Positions 26,736-35,708 of a stretch of DNA of 64,000 bases are shown here, piece after piece. Source of the stretch: Nocardioides sp. (GTDB taxonomy: Bacteria > Actinomycetota > Actinomycetes > Propionibacteriales > Nocardioidaceae). A model generated the notes under the pieces. It worked only from the letters and a program-made list of their open reading frames with translations, had not been told where the DNA came from and made no database searches. The DNA lies in assembly GCF_030150155.1 (NCBI RefSeq), contig NZ_JASLGR010000021.1, positions 40,017-104,016 on the forward strand. The letters are read 5' to 3'. Numbering within the stretch: the first letter of the stretch is position 1; the number at the start of each line of letters is the position of its first letter. The translations under genes and the position numbers were made by a program.

Positions 26736-27380
26736 GTGGTGAAGACCGACAGCCCTTCGGGCGCGACCCGGCGTCAGCAGTTCTCCGCCTCCACCCGGAG
26801 GGCCCTGCTCGAGGTCGCTCACGACCTCTTCGTCGAGCAGGGCTACGCCGCCACGTCCCTCGATGCGGTGGTCGCCGGTGCGACGGTGACCAAGGGTGCG
26901 CTCTACCACCACTTCACCGGCAAGCAGGCGCTCTTCGAGGCGGTCTTCACCGCTGTCGAGGCCGACGCGATGCGCACCATCACCGAGGCGATGAAGGACG
27001 AGCCCGACCCGTGGGTGAAGTCCCAGATCGGACTGCGCACCTTCATCGAGGCGGTCCGCACGCCGGCGTACCGACGCATCGTGATCCAGGAGGGTCCGGC
27101 GGTGCTCGGCTACGAGCGGTTCCGCGAGCACGAGGAGCACTCCTCCTACGCGGTGGTGGAGTCGATCGTGGCCGACGTGCTCGCCAGTGTCGGCGTCGGC
27201 GCCCAACACGAGGTGGTCACCACCTTCGCCCGGGTCTTCTTCGGCGGACTCCAGTCCGCCGGCGAGGAGGTCGCGACGGCCTCGGACCCGGAGGCTGCTG
27301 CCAGCCGGGTCGAGGCCGTCGTCGGGATGATCCTGGGCGGCCTGCAGCTGCTGGCCGACCGGGGTGAGCTGCGGCCCTGA
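26736..27380 (+). CDS. TetR/AcrR-family transcriptional regulator
   Basis: A 214-residue regulator. The N-terminal helix-turn-helix includes LLEVAHDLFVEQGYAATSLD and GATVTKGALYHHFTGKQALF. The C-terminal ligand domain is typical of TetR_C proteins. The GTG at 26736 lies 6 nt after TAGACT, so leaderless; a second GTG follows directly. It is divergent from DUF3039 and converges with the DUF3048 lipoprotein gene, 18 nt apart, so its target is not clear from context. Confidence 0.87.
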   Translation: MVKTDSPSGATRRQQFSASTRRALLEVAHDLFVEQGYAATSLDAVVAGATVTKGALYHHFTGKQALFEAVFTAVEADAMRTITEAMKDEPDPWVKSQIGLRTFIEAVRTPAYRRIVIQEGPAVLGYERFREHEEHSSYAVVESIVADVLASVGVGAQHEVVTTFARVFFGGLQSAGEEVATASDPEAAASRVEAVVGMILGGLQLLADRGELRP

Positions 27381-27398
27381 GCCCGCAGCCGGTGGGGC

Positions 27399-28430
27399 CT
27401 ACTTCATCCCCACCGCGGCGGTCGTGTTCGGCACCAGCTCGATGAAGGTGTGCCCGGCGGGGACCTTCATCGCACCGGTCGCGGTGCTGAGCTGGATGCT
27501 GCCGTCGAGCGAGCTCTTCGTCCAGGTGCCGCGCTCCAGCTTGCCGCCGTGGAAGAGCAGTGCCTTGCCCGAGCCGGTGAGCTTGGTCTCGGGGACCGGG
27601 TTGTTGGCCGGGTCGAGGTAGCCGGCGTCACCGATCTTGACCCGCAGCACCAGGACCGAGTCGGCCGGGAACTGCTCGTCCTTGGCGGCGTTGGTGTTGG
27701 TGTTGACGTACTTCGAGCCCTCGTAGGTCCACCGGGTGGTGTGGCTGTTCGAGAACGGCACGTCGATCGAGGTGACCGCCTGGGTGCCGGTGAAGTCGGC
27801 CTCGGTCCCCCACGGCAGGTAGTTCGCCACCGTCTCAGGCGAGCGCTTCGCCAGGGTGGCGGTCTCCTTGAGATGACTGAAGACGTTGTACGGGCGAGGA
27901 CGCGAGGTGTCGCGGAAGATCCCCTTCGAGCCCTCGCTGAAGAACGTGATGCCGGACTTCTTGATCCGGTTGATGGTGACGTTCGCGGCCCCGGAGGTGA
28001 CCACGTCGGCCTTGACCGGGGAGACGATGCCGATGTCACTGGCGCGCATCGAGCGGACCGGACCGACCAGGGTCGGCAGCTGCTGGTAGTAGAACGCCGC
28101 GAGCCGGGTCAGGCCGCCCTCGACGAGCTCCTCGACCACCATGTCGGCCTTGTCCAGGCCGCGCTGCGGGGCGCTCGCGGCGGTGTTGTCCATCTTCACC
28201 ACCAACGGGGACCGGCCCAGCTTGGTGGTCGTGCCGAGCGGGGCCTGGACCCCGGTCAGCGGCCACGTCTCCGGCGTCGCGGGGGCGGTGGTGGCCGGCG
28301 TACTCGACGCATCGGCCTTCGTGGTGCTGCCTCCGCCGCCGCAGGCGCTCAGCACCAGGCCGGCAGCGAACAGAGGGGCCGCCAGGCGCAGCACGGTGGA
28401 GGTGGACCGGGAAGAGGACGTCGTCGACAC
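27399..28430 (-). CDS. DUF3048 (YerB-like) lipoprotein
   Basis: A 343-residue exported lipoprotein. The signal peptide ends in the lipobox LSAC (Cys at about residue 30), followed by a Thr/Ala/Pro-rich linker, then the DUF3048 core with PLVVKMDNTAASAPQRGLDK, FYYQQLPTLVGPVRSMR and a C-terminal domain. Function of YerB proteins is unknown. GTG 28430 lies 6 nt after CACACT, consistent with a leaderless start. A 98-nt gap separates it from the oxidoreductase gene, in which I see nothing specific. Confidence 0.88.
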   Translation of the reverse strand: MSTTSSSRSTSTVLRLAAPLFAAGLVLSACGGGGSTTKADASSTPATTAPATPETWPLTGVQAPLGTTTKLGRSPLVVKMDNTAASAPQRGLDKADMVVEELVEGGLTRLAAFYYQQLPTLVGPVRSMRASDIGIVSPVKADVVTSGAANVTINRIKKSGITFFSEGSKGIFRDTSRPRPYNVFSHLKETATLAKRSPETVANYLPWGTEADFTGTQAVTSIDVPFSNSHTTRWTYEGSKYVNTNTNAAKDEQFPADSVLVLRVKIGDAGYLDPANNPVPETKLTGSGKALLFHGGKLERGTWTKSSLDGSIQLSTATGAMKVPAGHTFIELVPNTTAAVGMK

Positions 28431-28528
28431 ATGGCCAGTGTGACGCTCTTCCCTGTGCTGCCTCCGAGCGCCACGCCGTAGCGGCCCCTCGAGCCCAGAC
28501 TCGTCAGGTTGTTGTCAGGTCATCGTCC

Positions 28529-30643
28529 TCACAGGACGGTGGCGACGTCCCAGGCGGAGTGGATCGCGCCGTGGATGTAGTTGACCGCGCCGGCGTCACC
28601 GACGACCTCGACACTCAGTCCGGCGGCGCCCAGGGCGTCGGCCAGGGAGGTGTCGGAGTGGGTGCCCTCGGCGTAGATCACCATGTCGGCCTTGGCGCTG
28701 TGCGCCTCACCCTCGCCCTCGGTCCACTCCACCGAGCTCTCGGTGATCCGGGTCAGCGTGACGCGGCGGTGGATGTCGACGCCGCCCTGGGTGGCGTGCT
28801 TGACCGCGGTCCAGCGCCGCGGCATCGCCATCGGCAGACCGAGCTGCTGCTCCTCGTGCAGCAGGGTGACCTTGCGACCACGGTCGGAGAGGAACTCGGC
28901 CAGCTCCAGGCCGACCAGGGAGCCACCGATCACAACGACGTCGTGACCCATCGGCAGGAACTTCTTGGTCATCTCGCGGACGGCGGCGGGGCTCTTGGTG
29001 ATGCCCGAGAGGCGGCCCATCTTGCCGAGCGCACGCAGCACCAGGCCGGCGTCGCCCTTCTCCGCGGTGCCGAGCATCAGCGCCCGGAGCGTGTCACCGG
29101 TCTGCACCAGCGGCAGGTCGCCGCCGGGGACGGCGGGTTTGGGCCGCTTGGCACCGGTGGCGACGACGACGTGGTCGGGGCGCAGCGCGCGGATCGACTC
29201 CACGGTGGCCTCGGTGCCGAGCTGGACGGAGATGCCGAGCCGGTCGACCTCCTCCTTGAGCCAGTTGAGCAGACGCTCGTTGTCCGGCGTGGTGAGGGTG
29301 GAGAACCACAGCGTGCCGCCGAGGCGGTCGGACTTGTCGACCACGGTGACGCGGTGGCCACGCTCGGTCAGCACGCGGGCGGTCTCCAGGCCCGACGGGC
29401 CGGCGCCGATCACGACGACGTGCTTCTTCGCGGTGACCGGGGTGAGCGGGAGGATCTTCTCGTTGCCCAGCGCCGGGTTGACCGCGCAGAACGGGGTGTC
29501 GTCGAAGAAGTTCTCGTTGACGCACAGGTAGCAGTTGATGCAGGGGCGGACCTGCTCGAACTTGCCGGCCTTGATCTTGTTCGGCAGCTCGGGGTCGGCC
29601 AGCAGCTGGCGGCCCATCGCGGCGAAGTCGATCTCGCCCTTCTCCAGCGCCTTCTCGGCGACCTCGGGCAGCATCCGGCCCACGACGATGACCGGGATCG
29701 ACACGTGCTTCTTGATCTCGGCGGCGTTGTCGACGTACGAGCCGACCCGGTCGGGCAGCGGACCGTCGGTGAAGTTGTCGAACGGGTTGCGACCCCAGCC
29801 GGTGACGTGGATGGCGTCGGCGCCGGCGGCCTCGAAGAGCGTGGCCGCCTCGCAGGACTCGGGCAGCGTCAGGCCGCCCTCCTGGCCGTACTCCTCGCCG
29901 GAGACGCGGACCAGGATCGCGATCCGGTCGGCGACCCGCTCCTTGACCGCGGCGATGACCTCGCACGCCAGCCGTGCCCGGTTGGCCAGCGAGCCGCCGT
30001 ACGCGTCGGTGCGGCGGTTGTCACGCTGGTTGAGGAAGACGCCGAGGATGTAGCCGTGGGCGACGTGGATCTCGATCGCGTCGGCGCCGGACTTGGCGAC
30101 CCGCTCGGCGGCGTCGGCCCAGTCGCGCACCAGGGTGTCGATGTCGTCCTGCGTCATCTCCTTGAACAGCTGCTTCTTGCCCGCCGTGGCCGCCGCCATC
30201 TTGCCCAGCTCCTCGGGCGTGCAGTCGGCCAGCGCGTTCATCGAGTACGTGTAGTCGGGCAGGCTCGGCGTGATCAGCTCACGGTCGTTGGCGGTGTCGA
30301 CCCGAGCGACCTTGCCGTGGTGGGTCGACTGGATGCACAGCTTCCCGCCGACGGCGTGGATGGCGTCGGCCAGCGCTGCGAGACCGGGGATGAACCGGTC
30401 CTCGGACAGGCCCGGCTCCTTGAGCGAGGCGGCACCGAAGGGGAACGCGATCGCGCAGGCTCCGGTGATGACCAGGCCGGCACCACCGGCGGCACGCGCC
30501 ACGTAGTGGTCGATCTCCGGCTGCTCGATCTCGCCGTGCTCGGAGACGTTCATATCCATGGCTGGGAGAACGATGCGGTTCTCCAGCTTCATCGGGCCGA
30601 TCCGGCCGGGCGACATCAACAACGGGAACGCGTGCTTGGTCAC
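28529..30643 (-). CDS. NADH:flavin oxidoreductase of the old-yellow-enzyme / 2,4-dienoyl-CoA reductase family
   Basis: A 704-residue enzyme. Residues 1-350 form the FMN TIM barrel (IEIHVAHGYILGVFLNQRDN, with active-site His), followed by an iron-sulfur cluster motif CINCYLC and a further Cys after 11 residues, then two Rossmann domains with VVVIGAGPSGLETARVL and VVVIGGSLVGLELAEFL for FAD and NAD(P). This matches FadH-like reductases of enoyl compounds. GTG 30643 follows TAGCGT by 7 nt, so I prefer it to the open frame further upstream. Substrate is unknown. Confidence 0.88.
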   Translation of the reverse strand: MTKHAFPLLMSPGRIGPMKLENRIVLPAMDMNVSEHGEIEQPEIDHYVARAAGGAGLVITGACAIAFPFGAASLKEPGLSEDRFIPGLAALADAIHAVGGKLCIQSTHHGKVARVDTANDRELITPSLPDYTYSMNALADCTPEELGKMAAATAGKKQLFKEMTQDDIDTLVRDWADAAERVAKSGADAIEIHVAHGYILGVFLNQRDNRRTDAYGGSLANRARLACEVIAAVKERVADRIAILVRVSGEEYGQEGGLTLPESCEAATLFEAAGADAIHVTGWGRNPFDNFTDGPLPDRVGSYVDNAAEIKKHVSIPVIVVGRMLPEVAEKALEKGEIDFAAMGRQLLADPELPNKIKAGKFEQVRPCINCYLCVNENFFDDTPFCAVNPALGNEKILPLTPVTAKKHVVVIGAGPSGLETARVLTERGHRVTVVDKSDRLGGTLWFSTLTTPDNERLLNWLKEEVDRLGISVQLGTEATVESIRALRPDHVVVATGAKRPKPAVPGGDLPLVQTGDTLRALMLGTAEKGDAGLVLRALGKMGRLSGITKSPAAVREMTKKFLPMGHDVVVIGGSLVGLELAEFLSDRGRKVTLLHEEQQLGLPMAMPRRWTAVKHATQGGVDIHRRVTLTRITESSVEWTEGEGEAHSAKADMVIYAEGTHSDTSLADALGAAGLSVEVVGDAGAVNYIHGAIHSAWDVATVL

Positions 30644-30714
30644 CCGCGTGACGCTACTCCGCGCCACCACGGCGGCACGGCAGCGGTAGCCGCTGAGCGG
30701 GACTCGGCGAGCCG

Positions 30715-32193
30715 CTAGTCACAGACGGCCATGCCGCAGACGATCTCCGGGGTCGGATCGGCGATCGCGCGGCCACCGGCGGCCGTCGGGATCGCGTCGA
30801 AGTGCTGGGTGTCCCCCAGCCCGTAGGTCCACCGGATGCCGTGGCGTCGCATGATCCGTACGACGATGTGGCGCGAGCTGCGCCAGGCGTAGCGCTTGTT
30901 GCTGTGCCGCTGCCACCAGGTGTTGGGCACGATGCCCTTCGCGGAGCGGTAGGGGTTCTCCCAGGTGTTGAGGTCGATCGAGCGCCCCCAGGCGTGCGGC
31001 GAGCGCACGCCGAGGCGTCCGACCACGTCGCGGCAGTTGAACGCGCTGGAGTTGCCGGCCGCCATCGAGCGGTAGTCGTTGGCGCCGCGGACCCGCTCCG
31101 ACCAGCCGAAGCGGTCCTCGCGCGCCACACTGCGCAGCGGGATCCGGTGCCGGTAGAGGTCGGCCATCGCCGCAGCGATCTGGTCGGCGACGTCGGCGTT
31201 GACGACGAGCTCGCCACGCCGCCGGTAGCCGGTGTAGTCCCAGTAGTTGACCTCGATCAGTCGCAGCGACTCGCGTCCGACCGGGCAGCCGCTGTGCCAG
31301 GTCCGTCCGACCATCCGGTTCCAGATCCGGTTCGGGATCGTGCTGATCACCGGGTGGGCGCCGGCGCCCTCGGCGCGCGGCTGGACGGGCATCCGCACCC
31401 GGGGCTTGGGGGCCGAGCGCGGCAGCACGACCGGCCGTCCCGGCGGTCGGTTGTCGAGCAGGTGGGTGGCGCTGGTGGCACCGTTCACCCACTCCTGGGC
31501 CGCGGCGACCAGCCGCCACTGGCTGTCCTCGCGGGGCGTCAGGGTGAGGCTCGCCCTGCCACTGGACGCCGTGGTGAGCGTGGCGACCTGGGTCCACGCT
31601 CCCCTGCCGATCCGGCGCTGGAGCAGCACCCGTCCGGCGACCGGCTCCCCCGAGGTCGCCGTCCAGGAAGCGGTGAACGTCACCGACCGCTCGTCGACGA
31701 CGCTGCGCGGGCCGCCCAGGACGAGACGGCTGGCCCGGCGCAGCAGGCCGGGCGCCACCTCGACCGGAGCGACGTCGGGGCGGCCGGGCAGGGAGACGCG
31801 CAGTCGGTTCTGGGCCGCTGTGCGGGCGAGGCTGAGGCTGATCGGCAGGGTGCCGTCGGGGGCTGTGGTGCCGGTGGGGCTGGGGGTGCTGGGGGTGCTC
31901 GGGATTCCGGTTGCGGGGGGAGGCAGCGGAGTCCAGGACGTGCCGTCGCTGCGCTCGACCAGGACCGGCTCCGCCCCCACCGGCTGCCCGAGGGCGTCGA
32001 GCACACTCACCCGTACGACGACCGGCTGCCCGGCGTACGCGGGGGCCGGTGGGGCGACCAGGAGGGTGACCGGCTCGGTCGGAGCGGTGCCGTCATCGGC
32101 GTACGCCGTCGGGAGGAGGGTCCCGATGAGGGCCAGGACGCCGACAAGGACGGTGGCGACGGGCGACTGACGGATCACGGAGCGGGGCCTCAC
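30715..32193 (-). CDS. Secreted M15-type zinc peptidase with Ig-like/Pro-rich N-terminal region
   Basis: A 492-residue exported protein. Signal peptide at residues 1-32. Residues 35-250 contain beta-rich repeats with Thr/Pro linkers (TPSTPSPTGTT). The C-terminal 230 residues carry the M15 signature: SSAFNCRDVVG, SPHAWGRSIDLNTWENPY and GDTQHFDA, which hold the zinc ligands H, D and H. M15 peptidases cleave D-Ala-containing peptidoglycan stems. The start GTG 32193 is preceded by TAGGGG and no strong ribosome binding site, so the exact start is less sure. It lies upstream of ssrA but on the other strand. Confidence 0.85.
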   Translation of the reverse strand: MRPRSVIRQSPVATVLVGVLALIGTLLPTAYADDGTAPTEPVTLLVAPPAPAYAGQPVVVRVSVLDALGQPVGAEPVLVERSDGTSWTPLPPPATGIPSTPSTPSPTGTTAPDGTLPISLSLARTAAQNRLRVSLPGRPDVAPVEVAPGLLRRASRLVLGGPRSVVDERSVTFTASWTATSGEPVAGRVLLQRRIGRGAWTQVATLTTASSGRASLTLTPREDSQWRLVAAAQEWVNGATSATHLLDNRPPGRPVVLPRSAPKPRVRMPVQPRAEGAGAHPVISTIPNRIWNRMVGRTWHSGCPVGRESLRLIEVNYWDYTGYRRRGELVVNADVADQIAAAMADLYRHRIPLRSVAREDRFGWSERVRGANDYRSMAAGNSSAFNCRDVVGRLGVRSPHAWGRSIDLNTWENPYRSAKGIVPNTWWQRHSNKRYAWRSSRHIVVRIMRRHGIRWTYGLGDTQHFDAIPTAAGGRAIADPTPEIVCGMAVCD

Positions 32194-32277
32194 CCCCTAT
32201 GCCTACCCGATCGAGCGGGAATCGGTTCGGGGAATCGCCCGGCGACCGGTAGTGTTGGAATGGTTGACAACTCAAGA

Positions 32278-32647
32278 GGGGCTGATCGGTTTCGACTTGG
32301 GACATTAGTTCCAGGGGAAGCGGGTCGAGGAGCCAGCGTCATCTCGTAAACGATCGCTGGAAACCAATAACTGCCAACGCTAAGCGCAGTTCCTTCGCTC
32401 TCGCCGCCTGACGCGGTGATCGAAGCGTTCAACCGGGCATCCGTCTCCGTCCCGGACCTGAACGTCATCCAGGAGACTTACCTGCCTGCTCTCGCTAGTG
32501 GAGCTGCTGGGGACATCTAGCTAGCTGAGCCTGTCGGTGACGTGTCTGCGTCGAGCACCGGGGCCGAGAAAACGACACCCACAGACTGCACCCGGAGAAG
32601 ACCTGGATCGATGCTCGAGGACCGGGGTTCGATTCCCCGCAGCTCCA
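32278..32647 (+). ncRNA. ssrA: Transfer-messenger RNA (tmRNA)
   Basis: The 5' end GGGGCTGATCGGTTTCGACT and the 3' end with T arm CGGGGTTCGATTCCCCG followed by CAGCTCC define a tRNA-like acceptor; GGGGCTG pairs with CAGCTCC. CCA is not encoded. The tag reading frame lies at 32373-32411. tmRNA rescues stalled ribosomes and tags the peptide for ClpXP, whose genes lie in this same window. A possible -10 TAGTGT is at 32250-32255 with TTCGGG 18 nt before it; a TTGACA at 32264 is too close to the mature 5' end to be its -35. Confidence 0.96.
32373..32411 (+). other. tmRNA-encoded proteolysis tag
   Basis: Twelve sense codons and a TGA encode ANAKRSSFALAA. The terminal ALAA is the usual ClpXP recognition end and the sequence is of the actinobacterial type. 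The resume codon is GCC at 32373. Confidence 0.93.
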
Positions 32648-32657
32648 CAGCCCTGTT

Positions 32658-32678
32658 GAGAGATGGCCCTGCGCCCCA
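32658..32678 (+). repeat. Left copy of 21-nt direct repeat flanking the ssrA-adjacent region
   Basis: Identical to 37006-37026 (core AGATGGCCCTGCGCCCC). It starts 11 nt after the tmRNA 3' end and forms the left arm of the tmRNA terminator. It might be a remnant attachment site. Confidence 0.6.
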
Positions 32679-32700
32679 CGAGTGGGATGCAGGGCCATCT
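32661..32700 (+). terminator. tmRNA terminator
   Basis: Hairpin with 12-bp perfect outer stem AGATGGCCCTGC / GCAGGGCCATCT (32661-32672 with 32689-32700) and a shorter inner CCCA/TGGG stem, 14 nt after the tmRNA 3' end. Confidence 0.8.
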
Positions 32701-32806
32701 GTCTTCTGAGGCGATTGCACTGTCAACGCCGTGTCAACATGGCACGCACCTTGAAGAGCCCGGTGTGGACGGAGGAGATAGACCGACCCAGAGGTGCACC
32801 TGTGCG

Positions 32807-33820
32807 CTACGTCGCCCCAACGAGGGTTCCGTCGCCAGCCACGCCAACGACACTGCCATCAGAAGCACAAGCAAGGCTCCCGATGCCGACCTTGACTTCG
32901 TACGTGGCCTTGACCGAGCCGTCGAGGCTGAGTTGCTTCAAGCCTGGCGTCGATCCGTACTTGCCCCGCAGGTGCGACTGGGCCAGCCAGACGGAGTCAC
33001 CACAGGTAGCCATCGAGATGGTCGAGCCGGGCACATCCAGGGCCGTGACGGTGCCTGCCTTCCCGACCTTGGCCAGGGTCTCCTTGGAGACCGACGCGAC
33101 CCAGAGGTCGTCCTGGACGACCGCCGACAGGCTCGCCTTACGTAGAGCCTTGTCCGTGAAAGATCCGGTGGTCTTGTCGGCAACGACGAACCGTGACACA
33201 ACACCGTCCCCGCTCACGCCCCATACAGCCCCAGCGCCTGCCGACGCAGCATTCAGGGGCTTGGGGAACTTCGTGACTGCAACCACGTTGGGATCAGTCG
33301 GTTGGTACGCCACGATGTCGCCGTCGAACGTCGCGACGTAGGCCACGTCGTCGATCACGTCGACGGACTTGATCGCGGAGTCGCCGAGCTCGGCCTGCCC
33401 GCTGACGGTGCCGGTGGCGGTGTCGAAGAGCCCCACGGCATAGGTGAGGTGCTCGCCTTCGACCCCGTGCTGGATCGGCAAGACGGCCTTACCGCCGAGG
33501 AGCTGCAGGGCTCCAACGACAGCAGGGCTGTCGTCCAGGCGGGCGTGAGGTGCCTTCTCGCCTGCCTGGGTGACCTCGGTGACGGTCCCGGAGCAGCCCA
33601 GGACCCAGTAGCCCGACGGCGTGGCCGGAACGACCGCGCAGATGTCGGACCCTGAAAGCCCAGAGACGATCGGCGTGACACCGGACGGAAGGGTGGGTGC
33701 TGTTGCCGACGTGGTCGGCTCACTGGGCTGGGACGGGGCGGACTCATCATCAGAGCCCGCCCCTCCACAACCAGCGAGCACTACCGATGCCATCAGGCAA
33801 GGAATAATTGCGCGCTTCAT
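32807..33820 (-). CDS. Lipoprotein with beta-propeller-like repeats, unknown function
   Basis: A 337-residue exported lipoprotein. The start is ATG 33820 (MKRAIIPCLMASVVLAGCGG) with lipobox LAGC; the open frame continues upstream but without a signal. After a Ser/Pro-rich linker the sequence has repeated short beta segments with Gly-Asp turns and a DICAVV/VLGCSG/MATCGDSVWL series, suggestive of a beta-propeller with disulfides. It lies 13 nt downstream of the 202-residue gene and is probably co-transcribed with it. No family was recognised. Confidence 0.65.
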   Translation of the reverse strand: MKRAIIPCLMASVVLAGCGGAGSDDESAPSQPSEPTTSATAPTLPSGVTPIVSGLSGSDICAVVPATPSGYWVLGCSGTVTEVTQAGEKAPHARLDDSPAVVGALQLLGGKAVLPIQHGVEGEHLTYAVGLFDTATGTVSGQAELGDSAIKSVDVIDDVAYVATFDGDIVAYQPTDPNVVAVTKFPKPLNAASAGAGAVWGVSGDGVVSRFVVADKTTGSFTDKALRKASLSAVVQDDLWVASVSKETLAKVGKAGTVTALDVPGSTISMATCGDSVWLAQSHLRGKYGSTPGLKQLSLDGSVKATYEVKVGIGSLACASDGSVVGVAGDGTLVGAT

Positions 33821-33833
33821 TGCACCTACCCGT

Positions 33834-34442
33834 TTAGACGCATTCCTGGTCGACCCAGTCGACGTAGGGGTCCCGCAGAAGCCCGTCCACACCGACGTGC
33901 TTCTCCCCCACCCGAAGCTCCTTCAACGCCGCCTCGACGGCCTCGGAGTTACCGGCCGAAGCCTGCGGGTCGACGCCGAGCTCCTTCTGGACCGTCGCGC
34001 TCAGCTTCAGCACGATGTCGCCGCCCTGGTGACCTTCCTTGGCAAGGTCGCCGAGGAGCGCCGACTTCGGGTTGAGCTGCGCGATCGCGTCAGGGCACCG
34101 CGTACTCAGACCCCACAGGTGGCTCTTGAGTGCCGACACCACCAGGGCGTCGACCACGGGCGAGACGTCCTGGCACTCACGCGAGGTGCTGTCCACGGAG
34201 AACCGCCCCTCGGAGCTGTCGCCCTCAACCACACCGGTGTCAGGGTTGTAGAGGGTCTCAGTCCACTCGACCTGGGTATCAGGTGCGATCGCAGCCAAGT
34301 CCTTGCAGTTGCCGACCTTCGGCGCAGTGCCGTCGGCCTGCTCCTCGGCACCGAAGCTCGTCGGCCCGAAGAGGAACGCTGATCCGATTCCTACGACGAC
34401 GCCAGCGGTGACCGTGGACACGGTCAGATACTTCCGGCTCAA
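33834..34442 (-). CDS. Exported or membrane-anchored protein, unknown function
   Basis: A 202-residue protein with one N-terminal hydrophobic segment (TVSTVTAGVVVGIGSAFLFG, about residues 7-26) and a soluble rest with four cysteines (CKDL, ECQD, RCPD, QECV), likely two disulfides outside the cell. The start is an uncommon TTG at 34442, supported by GGAAGGA 7 nt upstream. It is upstream of a lipoprotein gene in the same direction and divergent from the peptidase gene at 34725. Not recognised. Confidence 0.6.
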   Translation of the reverse strand: MSRKYLTVSTVTAGVVVGIGSAFLFGPTSFGAEEQADGTAPKVGNCKDLAAIAPDTQVEWTETLYNPDTGVVEGDSSEGRFSVDSTSRECQDVSPVVDALVVSALKSHLWGLSTRCPDAIAQLNPKSALLGDLAKEGHQGGDIVLKLSATVQKELGVDPQASAGNSEAVEAALKELRVGEKHVGVDGLLRDPYVDWVDQECV

Positions 34443-34724
34443 GTTCTTTTCCTTCCTCAGTTCGTAGCGAGAAATTCATTCGCAGCCTATCGATCACGGA
34501 CGACTCTGAGCAGCGTAGTCCGTAGGTACGCCGTACGGCATTGCGATCACGCGAGCTGAAATGACCTAGTCAGAACACGCTTCCATGACACCTGCCACAC
34601 AGCAAGTAAATACCCGGACTAGCCCACCCCGACTTGGGATCCAATTTTCGCATTCCCGCCCCACCGACACTTCGTTTCCCCTAGCCTCAGTTTGCCAATC
34701 ACATCTACTCAACGAGGTTCACCC
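34443..34724. other. Divergent intergenic region, 282 nt, lower GC
   Basis: This gap separates two divergent units of the ssrA-adjacent region. It is clearly richer in A/T than neighbours. It should hold two promoters; I could not assign boxes with confidence. No RNA gene or repeat was noted. Confidence 0.4.
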
Positions 34725-35708
34725 ATGAAACCGCACACCCGAAGGCTGACCGTCGGCGCCCTTGCGACGCTGGCTGTCACCGGGACCCTGCTTTCCCCTG
34801 CCAACTCGGCCGAGACCGAGCCGACGGACGGCGGGGACACGAGCATCGGAAACGTTACTGGCGGCGACATCAATCTCGCCGGAATTCCCGTCCCCGAAGC
34901 CATCCAAGCGCAATCGAATCTCAAGGAACAGGCGGCCGCAGCGTACTGGAACGCCAAGAACGGGCTCGGAACGATCGAAGACGCGGTCGAAGCCAGCCGC
35001 GTTTACGAAGAGACGTACCCGAGCGCAGTCGATATCGCATCACAGACCGACCTGGCTGGCGCCGTCGAGGAGCGCCTCGACGATATCGGTGCCATCAACA
35101 GTCGATCGGCCGTCGTCGCATCCACTGAAAGCCTAGCCGTGACGGCGTCCGCAACCACAGCCAGGACTCTTTTGGTGACACATTCGCCACAGAGCAAGAA
35201 TTACTGGTGCGGCCCGGCAAGCGGTCGGATGATTCTTAGTTGGCTAGCTGCAGGAAACAGTGCCTACGATGGCTCGAAGCAGGTTCAAACGAACATCGCC
35301 AATGACAACCATATGAAGACTGAAACCAATGGAGTCACCTCCTGGGCTTCCGGAAGGTTCCGGATCGGCCTCAACCGCTGGCTGAAGGGAACCTCCACCG
35401 GCTGGTACGTCGATCAGGCGACGCCCACCGCGGCTCAGGTCAAGAGTTTTGTCACCTACGACATCGACAATGGCCACCCCATGGGCGCCGACACCGTCGA
35501 AATCGCTGGCGGAAATCACTACAACAACCACCCGGCGAATCAGACCATCGGACACTGGATCATCGCGAACGGTTACGACAACAACGGCGACACGACCAAG
35601 TTCATGGACCCATCGACGTCTGTCTGGTCCGCGGCCTCCGCGAGTTTCTCCGCGAACACCACTACATTCACCAACCGGTATCTGCAGAACAACGGAATCA
35701 CCTGGTGA
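34725..35708 (+). CDS. Secreted papain-like (C39-type) cysteine peptidase
   Basis: A 327-residue exported protein with a signal peptide (residues 1-29). The C-terminal half carries a C39-like active site: catalytic Cys in SKNYWCGPASGRMIL (about residue 162) and His in GHWIIANGYDNNGDTTKFMDP (about 277), with a downstream Asp/Asn. Residues 30-150 could be a propeptide or binding region. ATG 34725 follows AACGAGG. Its stop overlaps the next gene (GTGA). Codon use includes more A/T-ending codons than housekeeping genes here, suggesting transfer. Target unknown; it could be a bacteriocin-processing-like or extracellular protease. Confidence 0.78.
   Translation: MKPHTRRLTVGALATLAVTGTLLSPANSAETEPTDGGDTSIGNVTGGDINLAGIPVPEAIQAQSNLKEQAAAAYWNAKNGLGTIEDAVEASRVYEETYPSAVDIASQTDLAGAVEERLDDIGAINSRSAVVASTESLAVTASATTARTLLVTHSPQSKNYWCGPASGRMILSWLAAGNSAYDGSKQVQTNIANDNHMKTETNGVTSWASGRFRIGLNRWLKGTSTGWYVDQATPTAAQVKSFVTYDIDNGHPMGADTVEIAGGNHYNNHPANQTIGHWIIANGYDNNGDTTKFMDPSTSVWSAASASFSANTTTFTNRYLQNNGITW

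Noticed and set aside
32264..32269. TTGACA as -35 box of ssrA
   Set aside because: It is only 8 nt before the mature tmRNA 5' end, leaving no room for a -10 element, unless it belongs to a different transcript.
32701..32806. Integrase remnant next to ssrA
   Set aside because: Translations on both strands in this gap show no tyrosine or serine recombinase motif.
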